Shown: piece by piece, positions 1-7,309 of the stretch
How the letters are laid out: every line of letters begins with the position of its first letter
Position numbering within the stretch: position 1 is the first letter of the stretch
Assembly (NCBI GenBank): GCA_913045395.1
Contig: CAJWPV010000003.1
Coordinates: forward strand, 1 to 19,517
From: an uncultured Verrucomicrobiota bacterium
Lineage (GTDB): Bacteria; Verrucomicrobiota; Verrucomicrobiia; Limisphaerales; UBA1096
DNA: 19,517 nt
Reading direction: 5' to 3'
The notes under the pieces: generated by a model
Databases searched by the model: none
The model's input: only the letters and a program-made list of their open reading frames with translations
Told to the model about the DNA's origin: nothing
Made by a program: the position numbers and the translations under genes

Positions 1-2
1 CA

Positions 3-377
3 AAGATCGGCGTACTGGGCCTCAACCCACACGCGGGTGAGCATGGCTTGTTCGGCGGCGAGGAGGAAGCGGTGATCCTTCCCGCGATTGAGGCGGCACG
101 GGCCAAGGGTTTTGATGTTGAGGGACCAATCTCGCCGGACACCGCGTTCCTGCCTGCCAAGCGCCGCGCGACTGACCTGTTCGTCTGCATGTACCATGAT
201 CAGGGGCACATCCCGCTCAAGGCTCTCTGCTTCGACGAAGCCGTGAACACCACGTTGGGCCTGCCGATCATTCGAACCTCGGTCGACCATGGCACCGCCC
301 TCGACATCGCCGGCCTCGGTCAAGCGAACCCCGGCAGCCTGTTCGAGGCGGTGAAGCTCGCTTTGAAGTTTATTTAA
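3..377 (+). CDS. pdxA2: PdxA2-like dehydrogenase, C-terminal part (5' end outside window)
   Basis: This is the last 124 codons of a PdxA-family NAD-dependent decarboxylating dehydrogenase. The frame is open from base 3, so the gene begins upstream of the window. Visible family motifs are [13 protein letters not shown] near the left edge, [10 protein letters not shown], and [14 protein letters not shown] near the end. The histidines of the first and last correspond to divalent-metal ligands in E. coli PdxA. The HDQGHIPLK version and the [10 protein letters not shown] wording look more like PdxA2 (4-phospho-D-threonate / 4-phospho-D-erythronate dehydrogenase, sugar-acid catabolism) than classical PdxA of pyridoxal-phosphate synthesis, which usually reads HDQGLPVLK and GEGGHMG. 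The missing N-terminal half and neighbours would settle this. It is cytoplasmic, with no export signal expected. The next gene starts seven bases after the stop, so co-transcription is plausible. Confidence 0.88.
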   Translation, partial: KIGVLGLNPHAGEHGLFGGEEEAVILPAIEAARAKGFDVEGPISPDTAFLPAKRRATDLFVCMYHDQGHIPLKALCFDEAVNTTLGLPIIRTSVDHGTALDIAGLGQANPGSLFEAVKLALKFI

Positions 378-384
378 TGAGGAT

Positions 385-1524
385 ATGAAACATGTTTTTT
401 TTGTATTACTGACAGCCGGCTTCGGTTTCAGCGCGCCGGCGGTCTATGAGGTCAAACCACTGACAGAGTCGCAGGCGCGCGAGTACAAGTTGGACACCAG
501 CTTTTACAGGAAGGCGACGCTGATCCAGGATATCCTTATAGCTACTTCGGCCAAGGTCTCAGACTTGGCGCATCAGGAGACGGCGTATCAGTTCGATATG
601 CTGATGCGAAGCATGAAGCCGGGGATTGCCGAGCGTATTCGTAAAAAAAAGGTGCTGTGTCTTCTGATCGGGCATGATGAACTTACTTCACAACTTCCGC
701 AGTTCACCACCAACAAAAAGGGGGAGGAACTGGATTTTTACAACTGGCGTCAGCGCGGTTTCCTATCGCACATCGCCTCGAGGCCAACGGTCGTTTTCGC
801 GGAGGAAGATGTGATGGAGTATGAAGGAGGGATGCAACTGGAGAGCATTCTCATCCACGAATTTGGCCACGTGGTGCACGGTGCAGGGTTCGATGAGGCT
901 CTCCAGAAACGACTGACGGCCACGTTCGCAAACGTAAAGAAGAATGGTATTTGGAATGACGGCCGGGCGGCCCAGCGCTATCGTCGTATCAAGAGTGAAG
1001 CCCCTGTTAAACTACTTGCCGCCCTTAAAAAGTCGTTCCCCAACGAATCCCCAAAACTCCTCCGAAAATGCCTCAATGGGGGTGACATTCTTGTGAACGG
1101 TAAAAAGGCAAATTCGAAAGTAATGGTTAATAAAGACGACAAAGTGCTGATTTATTTTGGTGGCCCGAAGCAATGCTACGCTGCCAAGAACCGCGCCGAG
1201 TATTGGGCGGAAATTTATCAGTGCTGGTTCAACACCAACCGAACGATGGATCATGATCACAACCACATCCACACCCGAGAGCAACTTATCGAATACGATC
1301 CCGTCGGGGCGAAGCTCTGTGAAGATGTTCTGGGAAAGCAGGAATGGCGATTCGTCTCACCCCGCAAGCGCGTTGGCCAGGCCCATCTTAAAGACTACCG
1401 TCTCAATTTAATCAAAGTCACCGATTTGCCGCATATCCAAAAAGCCGCTTACGATTACTACGACTCCTATTGGAAAGAATACTGGCAACGCCTCTACGAC
1501 AAACACAACATCAAGCGCAAGTAA
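385..1524 (+). CDS. secreted gluzincin-like zinc metallopeptidase with internal S4-like insertion
   Basis: The 379-residue product begins with a Sec-type signal peptide (basic MKH, hydrophobic core to about residue 16, small residues before PAV). Residues 158-162 are HEFGH, a zinc-binding HExxH motif in the context ILIHEFGHVVH. Residues 272-282 contain EYWAEIYQCWF; the Glu in YWAE (276) is the probable third zinc ligand, as in anthrax lethal-factor-like (ATLF) peptidases. A similar layout occurs in many planctomycete and verrucomicrobial secreted proteins. About 70 residues (roughly 197-266) separate the G-I-W-N segment from the YWAE helix, where related proteins, as I remember them, have only a few. 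This stretch contains an S4-like pattern, LLRKCLNGGDILVNGKK. The start is the only in-frame ATG after the upstream stop at 364, but the AGGA at 380-383 lies too close to be an ideal ribosome site. Substrate unknown. Confidence 0.8.
   Translation: MKHVFFVLLTAGFGFSAPAVYEVKPLTESQAREYKLDTSFYRKATLIQDILIATSAKVSDLAHQETAYQFDMLMRSMKPGIAERIRKKKVLCLLIGHDELTSQLPQFTTNKKGEELDFYNWRQRGFLSHIASRPTVVFAEEDVMEYEGGMQLESILIHEFGHVVHGAGFDEALQKRLTATFANVKKNGIWNDGRAAQRYRRIKSEAPVKLLAALKKSFPNESPKLLRKCLNGGDILVNGKKANSKVMVNKDDKVLIYFGGPKQCYAAKNRAEYWAEIYQCWFNTNRTMDHDHNHIHTREQLIEYDPVGAKLCEDVLGKQEWRFVSPRKRVGQAHLKDYRLNLIKVTDLPHIQKAAYDYYDSYWKEYWQRLYDKHNIKRK
973..1182 (+). other. S4-like insertion inside the metallopeptidase
   Basis: This segment encodes residues about 197-266. 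The core, near residues 221-258, has the helix-G-x-[IV]-x-VNG-(variable)-D-x-[VI] layout of S4 RNA-binding domains, as found in RluC-type pseudouridine synthases and ribosomal protein S4. It sits between the HExxH helix and the third-ligand helix of the peptidase. A hand count gives 22 G+C in 60 bases at 1081-1140 against 34 in 60 at 841-900 around HExxH, so the insertion is AT-richer than its host. S4 membership is a judgement by eye. Confidence 0.45.
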
Positions 1525-1695
1525 CCCTTGCGGCAAGCGGAAAAACGCTCATGGGCCGGAATTGTATGCGGGATGATAAGTGGCAATGAATTTTTGCAAG
1601 TCGAATAAAATGTATCAACAGATCGTCGACAAACGATTCGCTTGCAAAAGCAGCGTTGTAACGCGAGAGTCGTTCTCTGCAGTTTGTTTGATGCC
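1525..1695. other. intergenic stretch before DUF1552 A
   Basis: These 171 bases separate the metallopeptidase from the first DUF1552/PSD1 pair and probably hold that pair's promoter and leader. I see no convincing -35/-10 pair, hairpin terminator or strong ribosome binding site. The frame of DUF1552 A is open back to a TTG at 1642, but the residues so added do not resemble a signal peptide. Confidence 0.5.
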
Positions 1696-3072
1696 ATGTT
1701 GAACCGGACTCATTTTTCGAGGAGAAAGTTTCTGAAAGCCAACGGAGCGGCTGTGGCGCTGCCTTTTTTACATTCCATGCCGGGCGTTTTTGGCGCGGGA
1801 AGCAAGGTGGCCAAGCCCAGTCAAAAGCTGGCGATCATGTACATCCCCAATGGCATTGTAAGGCGATGCTTTTTCCCGGGGGAGGAAAACGGCGATTTAC
1901 CGGGCTTTGTCGGCGGGTTCAATGCCGACAAGACCAAGAACCAGAAGCGCAAGGAGAACTCACCCGGCATTTATCCGTTGGAGCTGACCTCGACGATGCA
2001 GCCATTGAAGGATCACACCAAGGACGTGACGCTTATCACGGGCCTCGATCGAACATTCAAGAATGGCCAGGACGTACACGCGCAGGGGGCATCGTGTTAC
2101 CTCACAAGTCTGTCGCCGGTCCAGGCGGCTGAGCAGGGTATCAAGCATCCAAACGGGCGCAGTCTCGATCAGGTGATCGGAGACAAGGTTGGGAATACGA
2201 CAGCGTTCAATACGCTTGAGATCGGTTGCAATGGGTTCACGGCAGGGAAGGAGTCGATCTATTTTGACAACATCTCATGGTATGGGCCAGACAAGATTGC
2301 GCCGTCTATTCGTGACCCGCAAAAGCTATACGATCGTTTGTTCGCAAAGGATAGTTATCGATCGCATGTGACCGAGGTCACGGATCTTGTGTTGGCCGAT
2401 GCGAAATCGCTCTCACGCAAACTGGCTACTGAGGACCGAGCCACGCTCGATGAATTCATGACCATGATCCGCGACGTGGAAGTACGCATAACCAGGCTCG
2501 AGAAACTGTTGGCCAAAGTGGACATTCGTGTGCCGAAGAATGAAATATTGCCGCGCGGCGAGTACATCCGCCTGCAAGCGGACCTGATGCTTCTGGCGTT
2601 CCAGATGGGCATCACGAATATTTCCACCTTCATGATCGGGCCGGAGCGCTGGGACGCCACTTTGAAGTACGAGGGGGTGTTCGACAAACCAGTGCAACAC
2701 CACAACATGACCCATAATCAGAAGGGCAAGGGTTATCTTGAAGTGCAGAAGATCGACATCTTCCACATGCAGCAATACGCCTATGTGCTCAAGCGCATGA
2801 AGGAGATTAAGGAATCAGACGGCAGCACGATGCTCGACAATTCGCTGGTGACATACGGAGCGGCGTTGGGCGACGGAGCGACGCACCAGTATTACGACCT
2901 GCCGATGATCGTGGCTGGGCGCGGCCAGGGTCAGGTAAAGCAGGGCCGGTTCATCCAGTGCAAAAGCGGCACGCTGAACTCCAATCTATGGCTCTCGGTC
3001 GCGAAGCTGATGGGGCTGGAAATGGAATCGTTCGCGGACAGCACCGGTGTGATCTCTGATATGTGGACATAG
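1696..3072 (+). CDS. DUF1552 family exported protein A
   Basis: The 458-residue product belongs to DUF1552 (Pfam HXXSHH, PF07586), whose biochemical role is not established. The ATG at 1696 is chosen over an upstream in-frame TTG (1642) because it places the twin-arginine motif SRRKFLK at residues 8-14, followed by a hydrophobic stretch ending near HSMPG; this predicts Tat export. The name-giving motif is altered: residues 336-341 read HNMTHN rather than HxxSHH. Further family landmarks are FDNISWYG (about 190-197), GPERW (about 315-319), and GDGATH with a following DLP (about 392-402), which resembles a metal-site loop of alkaline-phosphatase-like folds. PSD1 protein A begins eight bases after its stop, so the two are surely co-transcribed. 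It resembles DUF1552 C (15871-17169) much more than DUF1552 B. No clear Shine-Dalgarno precedes the start. Confidence 0.9.
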   Translation: MLNRTHFSRRKFLKANGAAVALPFLHSMPGVFGAGSKVAKPSQKLAIMYIPNGIVRRCFFPGEENGDLPGFVGGFNADKTKNQKRKENSPGIYPLELTSTMQPLKDHTKDVTLITGLDRTFKNGQDVHAQGASCYLTSLSPVQAAEQGIKHPNGRSLDQVIGDKVGNTTAFNTLEIGCNGFTAGKESIYFDNISWYGPDKIAPSIRDPQKLYDRLFAKDSYRSHVTEVTDLVLADAKSLSRKLATEDRATLDEFMTMIRDVEVRITRLEKLLAKVDIRVPKNEILPRGEYIRLQADLMLLAFQMGITNISTFMIGPERWDATLKYEGVFDKPVQHHNMTHNQKGKGYLEVQKIDIFHMQQYAYVLKRMKEIKESDGSTMLDNSLVTYGAALGDGATHQYYDLPMIVAGRGQGQVKQGRFIQCKSGTLNSNLWLSVAKLMGLEMESFADSTGVISDMWT

Positions 3073-3080
3073 GTTTGCCG

Positions 3081-5954
3081 ATGTTTGCCCGAAGTTTCAT
3101 TCAACAGGGCACACTGCTTCTGTCGTTTGTCTCTATCCACGCAGTCACGGCGGTCGATGAGTTTGAGCAAGTCCTAAAACCACTCTTTGCCAAGAGGTGC
3201 GTGAAATGTCACGGCGGCGAAAAGGTGAAAGGCAAGGTCAACCTCAAGGAGATCGCCAACACCAAGCAGTTCCTCGCCAAGCCGGAATTGATCAAGCAAT
3301 TGATCGAGGTGATCGACGTGGCCGACATGCCGCCGGAGGACGAGCCTCGGCTCACCGAGGCACAGCGTGCGAACCTGCTCGCCACGCTCAAGGTGCAGTT
3401 GCGCGCCGCCACCGCCACGGTCAAGGGCGAGCGTATACCGATCCGTCGCCTGAACCGTTTCCAGTACAACAATGCCGTGCGCGACCTCTTCCAACTGAAC
3501 CGCGATGTGTTTCCGTTGCCGGAAAAACTAATGACGCGCCAGACCATCTATCTGAATGCGCCCAAGATGCCCGACCGCGTTAATGTGCGTTCGCTCACGC
3601 TCAACCCCGCCGACGGCCTGCGCGAGGTGAAGGCCTTCCCGAAAGATCTGCGCGCATCGCACGGCTTTGACAACCAAGCCAACCAACTCACGCTCTCGCC
3701 GTTGTTGCTCGATGCCTTCCTGCGGCTAAGCGTGTCCATAGTCGAAAGCCCGGACTTCAACGAAAACACCGTCGGCGTATGGGACACCTTCTTCACGCCC
3801 CCTTCCGAGGGCACCGACCTGTTGGCCGATACCCGCAAGCGCATTGCGGCCTTTTTGAAGCAAGCCTTCCGCGGACCGGTCGAGGCTGCCACGGTCGATC
3901 GCTACACCGCCTACGCATTGGACAAGATGAAGGAGGAGCTGTCCTTCACCGACAGCATGAAAAAGGTCGCCTCCGGCGCACTGTCCTCGCCGATGTTTCT
4001 CTATCGCTATCCTGCCACCGATGCCAAGGCCTACACGCTGGCCTCCAATCTTTCCTTTTTCCTCTGGGGCAGCACGCCTGACACCGATCTGTTGCGTCTT
4101 GCCGGCAACGGCGACTTGGTTGAGCCCGAGGTGTTGGACAAGACCATCGACCGCATGCTGGCCGATCCGAAGATCGAGCGATTCCTCGACACGTTCCCCG
4201 TGCAGTGGATGCAGCTCGAGAACATCCTGGCTGCTACGCCTGATCCCAAGAAACACCGTTTGTTCATGCTCGACAAAAATCATCCCGCTAGCCTGCAGAT
4301 GCTCTGCGAGCCGCTGCTGCTCTTTGACGCGGTTTTTGTCGAGGATCGTCCCATTGCCGAGTTCATCAAGCCCGCCTTCAGTTACCAAAGCGATTTCCTG
4401 AGAGACTGGTACACCACTGACCTCAAGGCGCCGAAGGTGGATGAGAAAAAAATTATCGAGGAGAACAAGCCGATCGAAGCCAAGCGCAAGGCTGCCCAGG
4501 AGGCGATTAAGTCTGCCCAGGCAAATTTGGATGATTTTGTGAACAGCATCCCTTCGATCATGAAAAAGAAAGCGGAGCAGATTAATTTCACTGAGGGCCA
4601 AGCGCAGTGGGAAGCCGTTCAACAGAAGGCGCTGGCTGAGAGTGCGGCACTTTCCCCTTGGCACCGCATTGGGCCATTTGGTGCGGGTAACTTCGACGAA
4701 GCTCACTCCAAGGCGTTTATCATCGAAACGGATATCGATTTGGAAAAAACTTACGGCAAGCTGAAGTGGGAACTCGCCGAAAATTTCGTGGATGGAAAGG
4801 TACACAATCTAAGCGGAGGAAACAGTGCGACCTATCTTTACCGCACGATCCAATCCGGCGCAGCGCGGGAATTGGAGCTTTCGCTTGGTACCGATGACAG
4901 CTTTAAACTTTGGATCAACGGCAAGTTGATCACCGATAAAAAAATCACCCGAGGGGTTGCGCCTGATCAGGACAAAGTTCGAGTGAGCTTGGTCAGGGGC
5001 GAAAACAAGTTGCTCTTCAAGATTGCCAACGGAGGCGGAGGCTACGGGTTTTATTTCAAGACACAGTCGGTGCCATTTCCATCTCCAGTTGTCGCGGCCA
5101 TACAGAGAGCCGCAGCAGAGCGTTCGCACGAACAGACCGTTACATTGGCTGAGTACTACCGTTCGATTGCTCCCGAGTTGGAGCCCGCCCGGAAAGGTGT
5201 GGCATCGAAAAGGGAGGTTTTGGCAAAGGTGTTAAATCAAGAGAAAGACAGATTGAACGAACTACCAAAACCGCGCGACCCTCGCAAGGTGCAGGAGGAG
5301 ATCAACCGCCGTTATGACGATGAGATGCGTGCCAGACTGCGAGATGGGACATTTCAGCGAGTGGCAGTGAAAGATCCACGATACGGCGGTGTAATCACCA
5401 GTGCCGCGATGCTCAGCATGACCTCTGGTCCGCGCCGGACTCATCCTATCGCTCGCGGCGCGTGGATCATTGAGGTTATTTTTAACGACCCACCACCACC
5501 ACCACCCAATGATGTTCCACCGCTGAACGAAGATGCTTCAGATGAGAATCTGACTATCCGCGAAAAGTTCGCCAAGCACCGTGAAAACCCCGACTGCGCC
5601 GGCTGCCATTCGAGGTTGGATCCGCTTGGCTTCGCGCTTGAGAATTTCGACATCACCGGACGCTGGCGTGACAAATACGAAAACGGTCGCTCTATCGACG
5701 CCAGTGGCATGTTGCTACGGAAATATGAATTCAAAGACATTGTCCGTTTTAAAGAATCGATCACAAAAGAAGACCGCCGATTTGCCAAAGCCTTCACGGC
5801 TCATCTCATGCGGTTCGCGCTTTCCCGCGAATTGACGCCTGGCGATACGCTGACCATCGATCGAATCATAAGCAAGACAGCGAAAAAGAATTTCAGACTA
5901 AGGCCGTTACTCAAGGAAGTGATAAGGAGTAAAAGCTTCCTTCAAAAAAGCTAA
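3081..5954 (+). CDS. PSD1-type diheme cytochrome protein A, with large internal insertion
   Basis: The 957-residue product is predicted to be exported and to bind two c-type hemes. I choose the ATG at 3081 over a GTG at 3063: it follows an AGGT at 3071 and gives a typical signal peptide ending near AVTA (residue 24). The order is PSCyt1 with CVKCH at 40-44; DUF1587 with RRLNRFQYNNAVRDLF near 122-137; DUF1595 near 250-309; DUF1592 near 315-445; an insertion near 447-756; DUF1588 with GGVITSAAMLSMT, a six-proline run at 804-809 and CAGCH at 839-843; then DUF1585 to the C-terminus. The insertion begins with a charged, probably coiled-coil helix and continues as a beta-rich domain (WHRIGPFG, DDSFKLWING, GENKLLFKIANGGGGYGFYF) like the glycan-associated jelly-roll segments common in these phyla. 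PSD1 C lacks it. Partner is probably DUF1552 A. The reaction is unknown; electron transfer is inferred from the heme sites. Confidence 0.9.
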   Translation: MFARSFIQQGTLLLSFVSIHAVTAVDEFEQVLKPLFAKRCVKCHGGEKVKGKVNLKEIANTKQFLAKPELIKQLIEVIDVADMPPEDEPRLTEAQRANLLATLKVQLRAATATVKGERIPIRRLNRFQYNNAVRDLFQLNRDVFPLPEKLMTRQTIYLNAPKMPDRVNVRSLTLNPADGLREVKAFPKDLRASHGFDNQANQLTLSPLLLDAFLRLSVSIVESPDFNENTVGVWDTFFTPPSEGTDLLADTRKRIAAFLKQAFRGPVEAATVDRYTAYALDKMKEELSFTDSMKKVASGALSSPMFLYRYPATDAKAYTLASNLSFFLWGSTPDTDLLRLAGNGDLVEPEVLDKTIDRMLADPKIERFLDTFPVQWMQLENILAATPDPKKHRLFMLDKNHPASLQMLCEPLLLFDAVFVEDRPIAEFIKPAFSYQSDFLRDWYTTDLKAPKVDEKKIIEENKPIEAKRKAAQEAIKSAQANLDDFVNSIPSIMKKKAEQINFTEGQAQWEAVQQKALAESAALSPWHRIGPFGAGNFDEAHSKAFIIETDIDLEKTYGKLKWELAENFVDGKVHNLSGGNSATYLYRTIQSGAARELELSLGTDDSFKLWINGKLITDKKITRGVAPDQDKVRVSLVRGENKLLFKIANGGGGYGFYFKTQSVPFPSPVVAAIQRAAAERSHEQTVTLAEYYRSIAPELEPARKGVASKREVLAKVLNQEKDRLNELPKPRDPRKVQEEINRRYDDEMRARLRDGTFQRVAVKDPRYGGVITSAAMLSMTSGPRRTHPIARGAWIIEVIFNDPPPPPPNDVPPLNEDASDENLTIREKFAKHRENPDCAGCHSRLDPLGFALENFDITGRWRDKYENGRSIDASGMLLRKYEFKDIVRFKESITKEDRRFAKAFTAHLMRFALSRELTPGDTLTIDRIISKTAKKNFRLRPLLKEVIRSKSFLQKS
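4419..5348 (+). other. beta-rich insertion between DUF1592 and DUF1588 of PSD1 A
   Basis: PSD1 A and PSD1 C can be aligned by eye up to RDWYTT / QAWYTS and again from YGGVIT / EGGVIT. About 310 residues lie between in A but only about 33 in C. The inserted part holds a helical, lysine- and glutamate-rich stretch, a beta domain with an aromatic WHRIGPFG start and a WING turn, then another charged helical stretch. Hand-counted G+C is 28/60 at 4741-4800 and 33/60 at 4981-5040, against 41/60 at 3301-3360 and 38/60 at 5581-5640 in the flanking core. Confidence 0.7.
5490..5507 (+). repeat. CCA triplet run coding six prolines
   Basis: A run of mostly CCA codons encodes six consecutive prolines just before the second heme motif of PSD1 A. 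The equivalent sites in PSD1 B (9323-9337, five prolines) and PSD1 C (15383-15400, six prolines) use mainly CCG. The run is therefore a conserved protein feature of the family rather than a free microsatellite. Runs of this length usually need elongation factor P for efficient translation. Confidence 0.85.
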
Positions 5955-6055
5955 TGAACCTTTGATAAGTTTTCCTTACATTTATTGAGGGTGGGGTAGT
6001 TTTAGGCGGCTACAGTCGGATAACTCTGAATCGCTCAGGGAAAATAAGAAGTAAC

Positions 6056-7306
6056 ATGCGTTCAATGAACTTACATTCGATCGACCGCCGCAGTTTTTTG
6101 CAGGGCGTGGGCGTGGCGCTGGCCCTGCCGATGCTGGAGAGCCGGGCGCGTGGGGCGAAGCCGCAGCGGCCCAGGCGGATTCTGGCCATCGGCAATCACC
6201 TGGGCTTTTATCCCCCGGCATTCTTCCCCAAGGCCGCCGGTGCGGACTATGTCAGCAGCCAGACCCTGAAGAACATTGAGAAGCACCGTAAGGATTTCAC
6301 GGTTTTTTCCAACCTGGATGATGGGGCCAATGGAGGTCACTCAGGAGTGCATGCTTTTCTGAGTGGTGGCATCCGCAAGGAGGAATCGGACGGCTTCCCC
6401 GAGAAGAACGTCTCCCTGGACCAGGTCGCTGCCGAACACAGCGGCAGCGCCGCCCGCTTCCCTTCGATCACCGCCGGACTGGCGGAGGGCACGGACATGT
6501 GCTGGACCCGCACGGGCGTGCGCATCCCGCCGGTGAACAATCCCGCCCGCCTGTTTCAGGCCCTGTTCGTCCAGAGCGCAAAGGCCGAGCGCGAAATAGA
6601 GCGTCAACGTCTGGGTCATCGTGGCAGTGTCCTCGACGCGCTTCGTGAGTCCGCGAAGTCCCTCCACGGCGATCTGAACAGCGCCGACCGCGACAAGCTG
6701 GACCAGTACCTGACCTCGGTACGCGAGGTTGAGCGCAGGCTGCAGATGTCCAAGGACTGGCTGGACAAGCCGAAACCGAAGCCGAGCATCAAGGCGATCG
6801 CCGACGAGGAGCGCATGCACATCGAGGAGATGCCGCTCTTCTTCGATCTCCTCACCCTCGCATTGCAGACCGACTCCACACGGGTCGCGACCTTCGAGAT
6901 CCCCATGGGATTTACGACCTCCGACCTGAATGTCGGCGGCTACCACGGCCTGTCGCACCATAGCAAGGGCGAGAACAAGCTGGAACAGCTCAAGGTGGTG
7001 GAGGATTATATCTTCACCCAGGTCAACCGGCTCTTCGACGGCCTGCAGGAGGCAAAGATCTTCGACGACACCCTCGTGGTCATGGGCAGCGGCATGAGCG
7101 ACGGCTCCAAGCACAGCAACAAGGATCTGCCCGTTCTTCTGGCCGGCGGCGGGCTCAAGCATCAGGGCCACGTGGTCTGTCCCACGGACAAGCACAAGCG
7201 CGTGCCCCTGTCCAATCTTTGGTTGTCATCCCTGCAATGGTTCGGTGTCGAGCGAGAGAGCTTCGGCAAGAGCAGTGGCACTTTTTCACAGATGGACTTT
7301 TCCTGA
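6056..7306 (+). CDS. DUF1552 family exported protein B
   Basis: The 416-residue product is a second DUF1552 protein and the most canonical of the three: residues 297-302 read HGLSHH, an exact HxxSHH. A twin-arginine motif DRRSFLQG (10-17), followed by a hydrophobic stretch with ALALPML, predicts Tat export. An ATG at 6065 is an equally possible start and would not change the motif. The second landmark, SDG..H followed by DLPVLLAGGG, lies at 348-366. A predicted helical, charged stretch (about 190-240) contains VREVERRLQ, seen in similar form in the other copies. Upstream is a 101-base gap with no clear promoter or terminator. PSD1 B follows with only three bases between stop and start, so the two form a tight transcriptional pair. 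It lacks the FDNISWYG and ERW segments shared by copies A and C and represents a separate subfamily. Confidence 0.9.
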   Translation: MRSMNLHSIDRRSFLQGVGVALALPMLESRARGAKPQRPRRILAIGNHLGFYPPAFFPKAAGADYVSSQTLKNIEKHRKDFTVFSNLDDGANGGHSGVHAFLSGGIRKEESDGFPEKNVSLDQVAAEHSGSAARFPSITAGLAEGTDMCWTRTGVRIPPVNNPARLFQALFVQSAKAEREIERQRLGHRGSVLDALRESAKSLHGDLNSADRDKLDQYLTSVREVERRLQMSKDWLDKPKPKPSIKAIADEERMHIEEMPLFFDLLTLALQTDSTRVATFEIPMGFTTSDLNVGGYHGLSHHSKGENKLEQLKVVEDYIFTQVNRLFDGLQEAKIFDDTLVVMGSGMSDGSKHSNKDLPVLLAGGGLKHQGHVVCPTDKHKRVPLSNLWLSSLQWFGVERESFGKSSGTFSQMDFS

Positions 7307-7309
7307 ACC

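Noticed and set aside
1642..1695. Extension of DUF1552 A to a TTG start
   Set aside because: The 18 added residues contain no signal-like features and would bury the twin-arginine motif; the ATG at 1696 places it normally.
1586..1702. 38-codon frame overlapping the DUF1552 A start
   Set aside because: It has no signal peptide, no ribosome site and no resemblance to the other small frame; overlap length is seven bases rather than an ATGA junction.
3726..4805. 359-codon open frame on the minus strand
   Set aside because: It is antisense to PSD1 A, with no family resemblance and no plausible start context; a shadow of the coding frame.
6341..7195. 284-codon open frame on the minus strand
   Set aside because: It is antisense to DUF1552 B, which has Tat and HxxSHH motifs; the reverse product has no motif.
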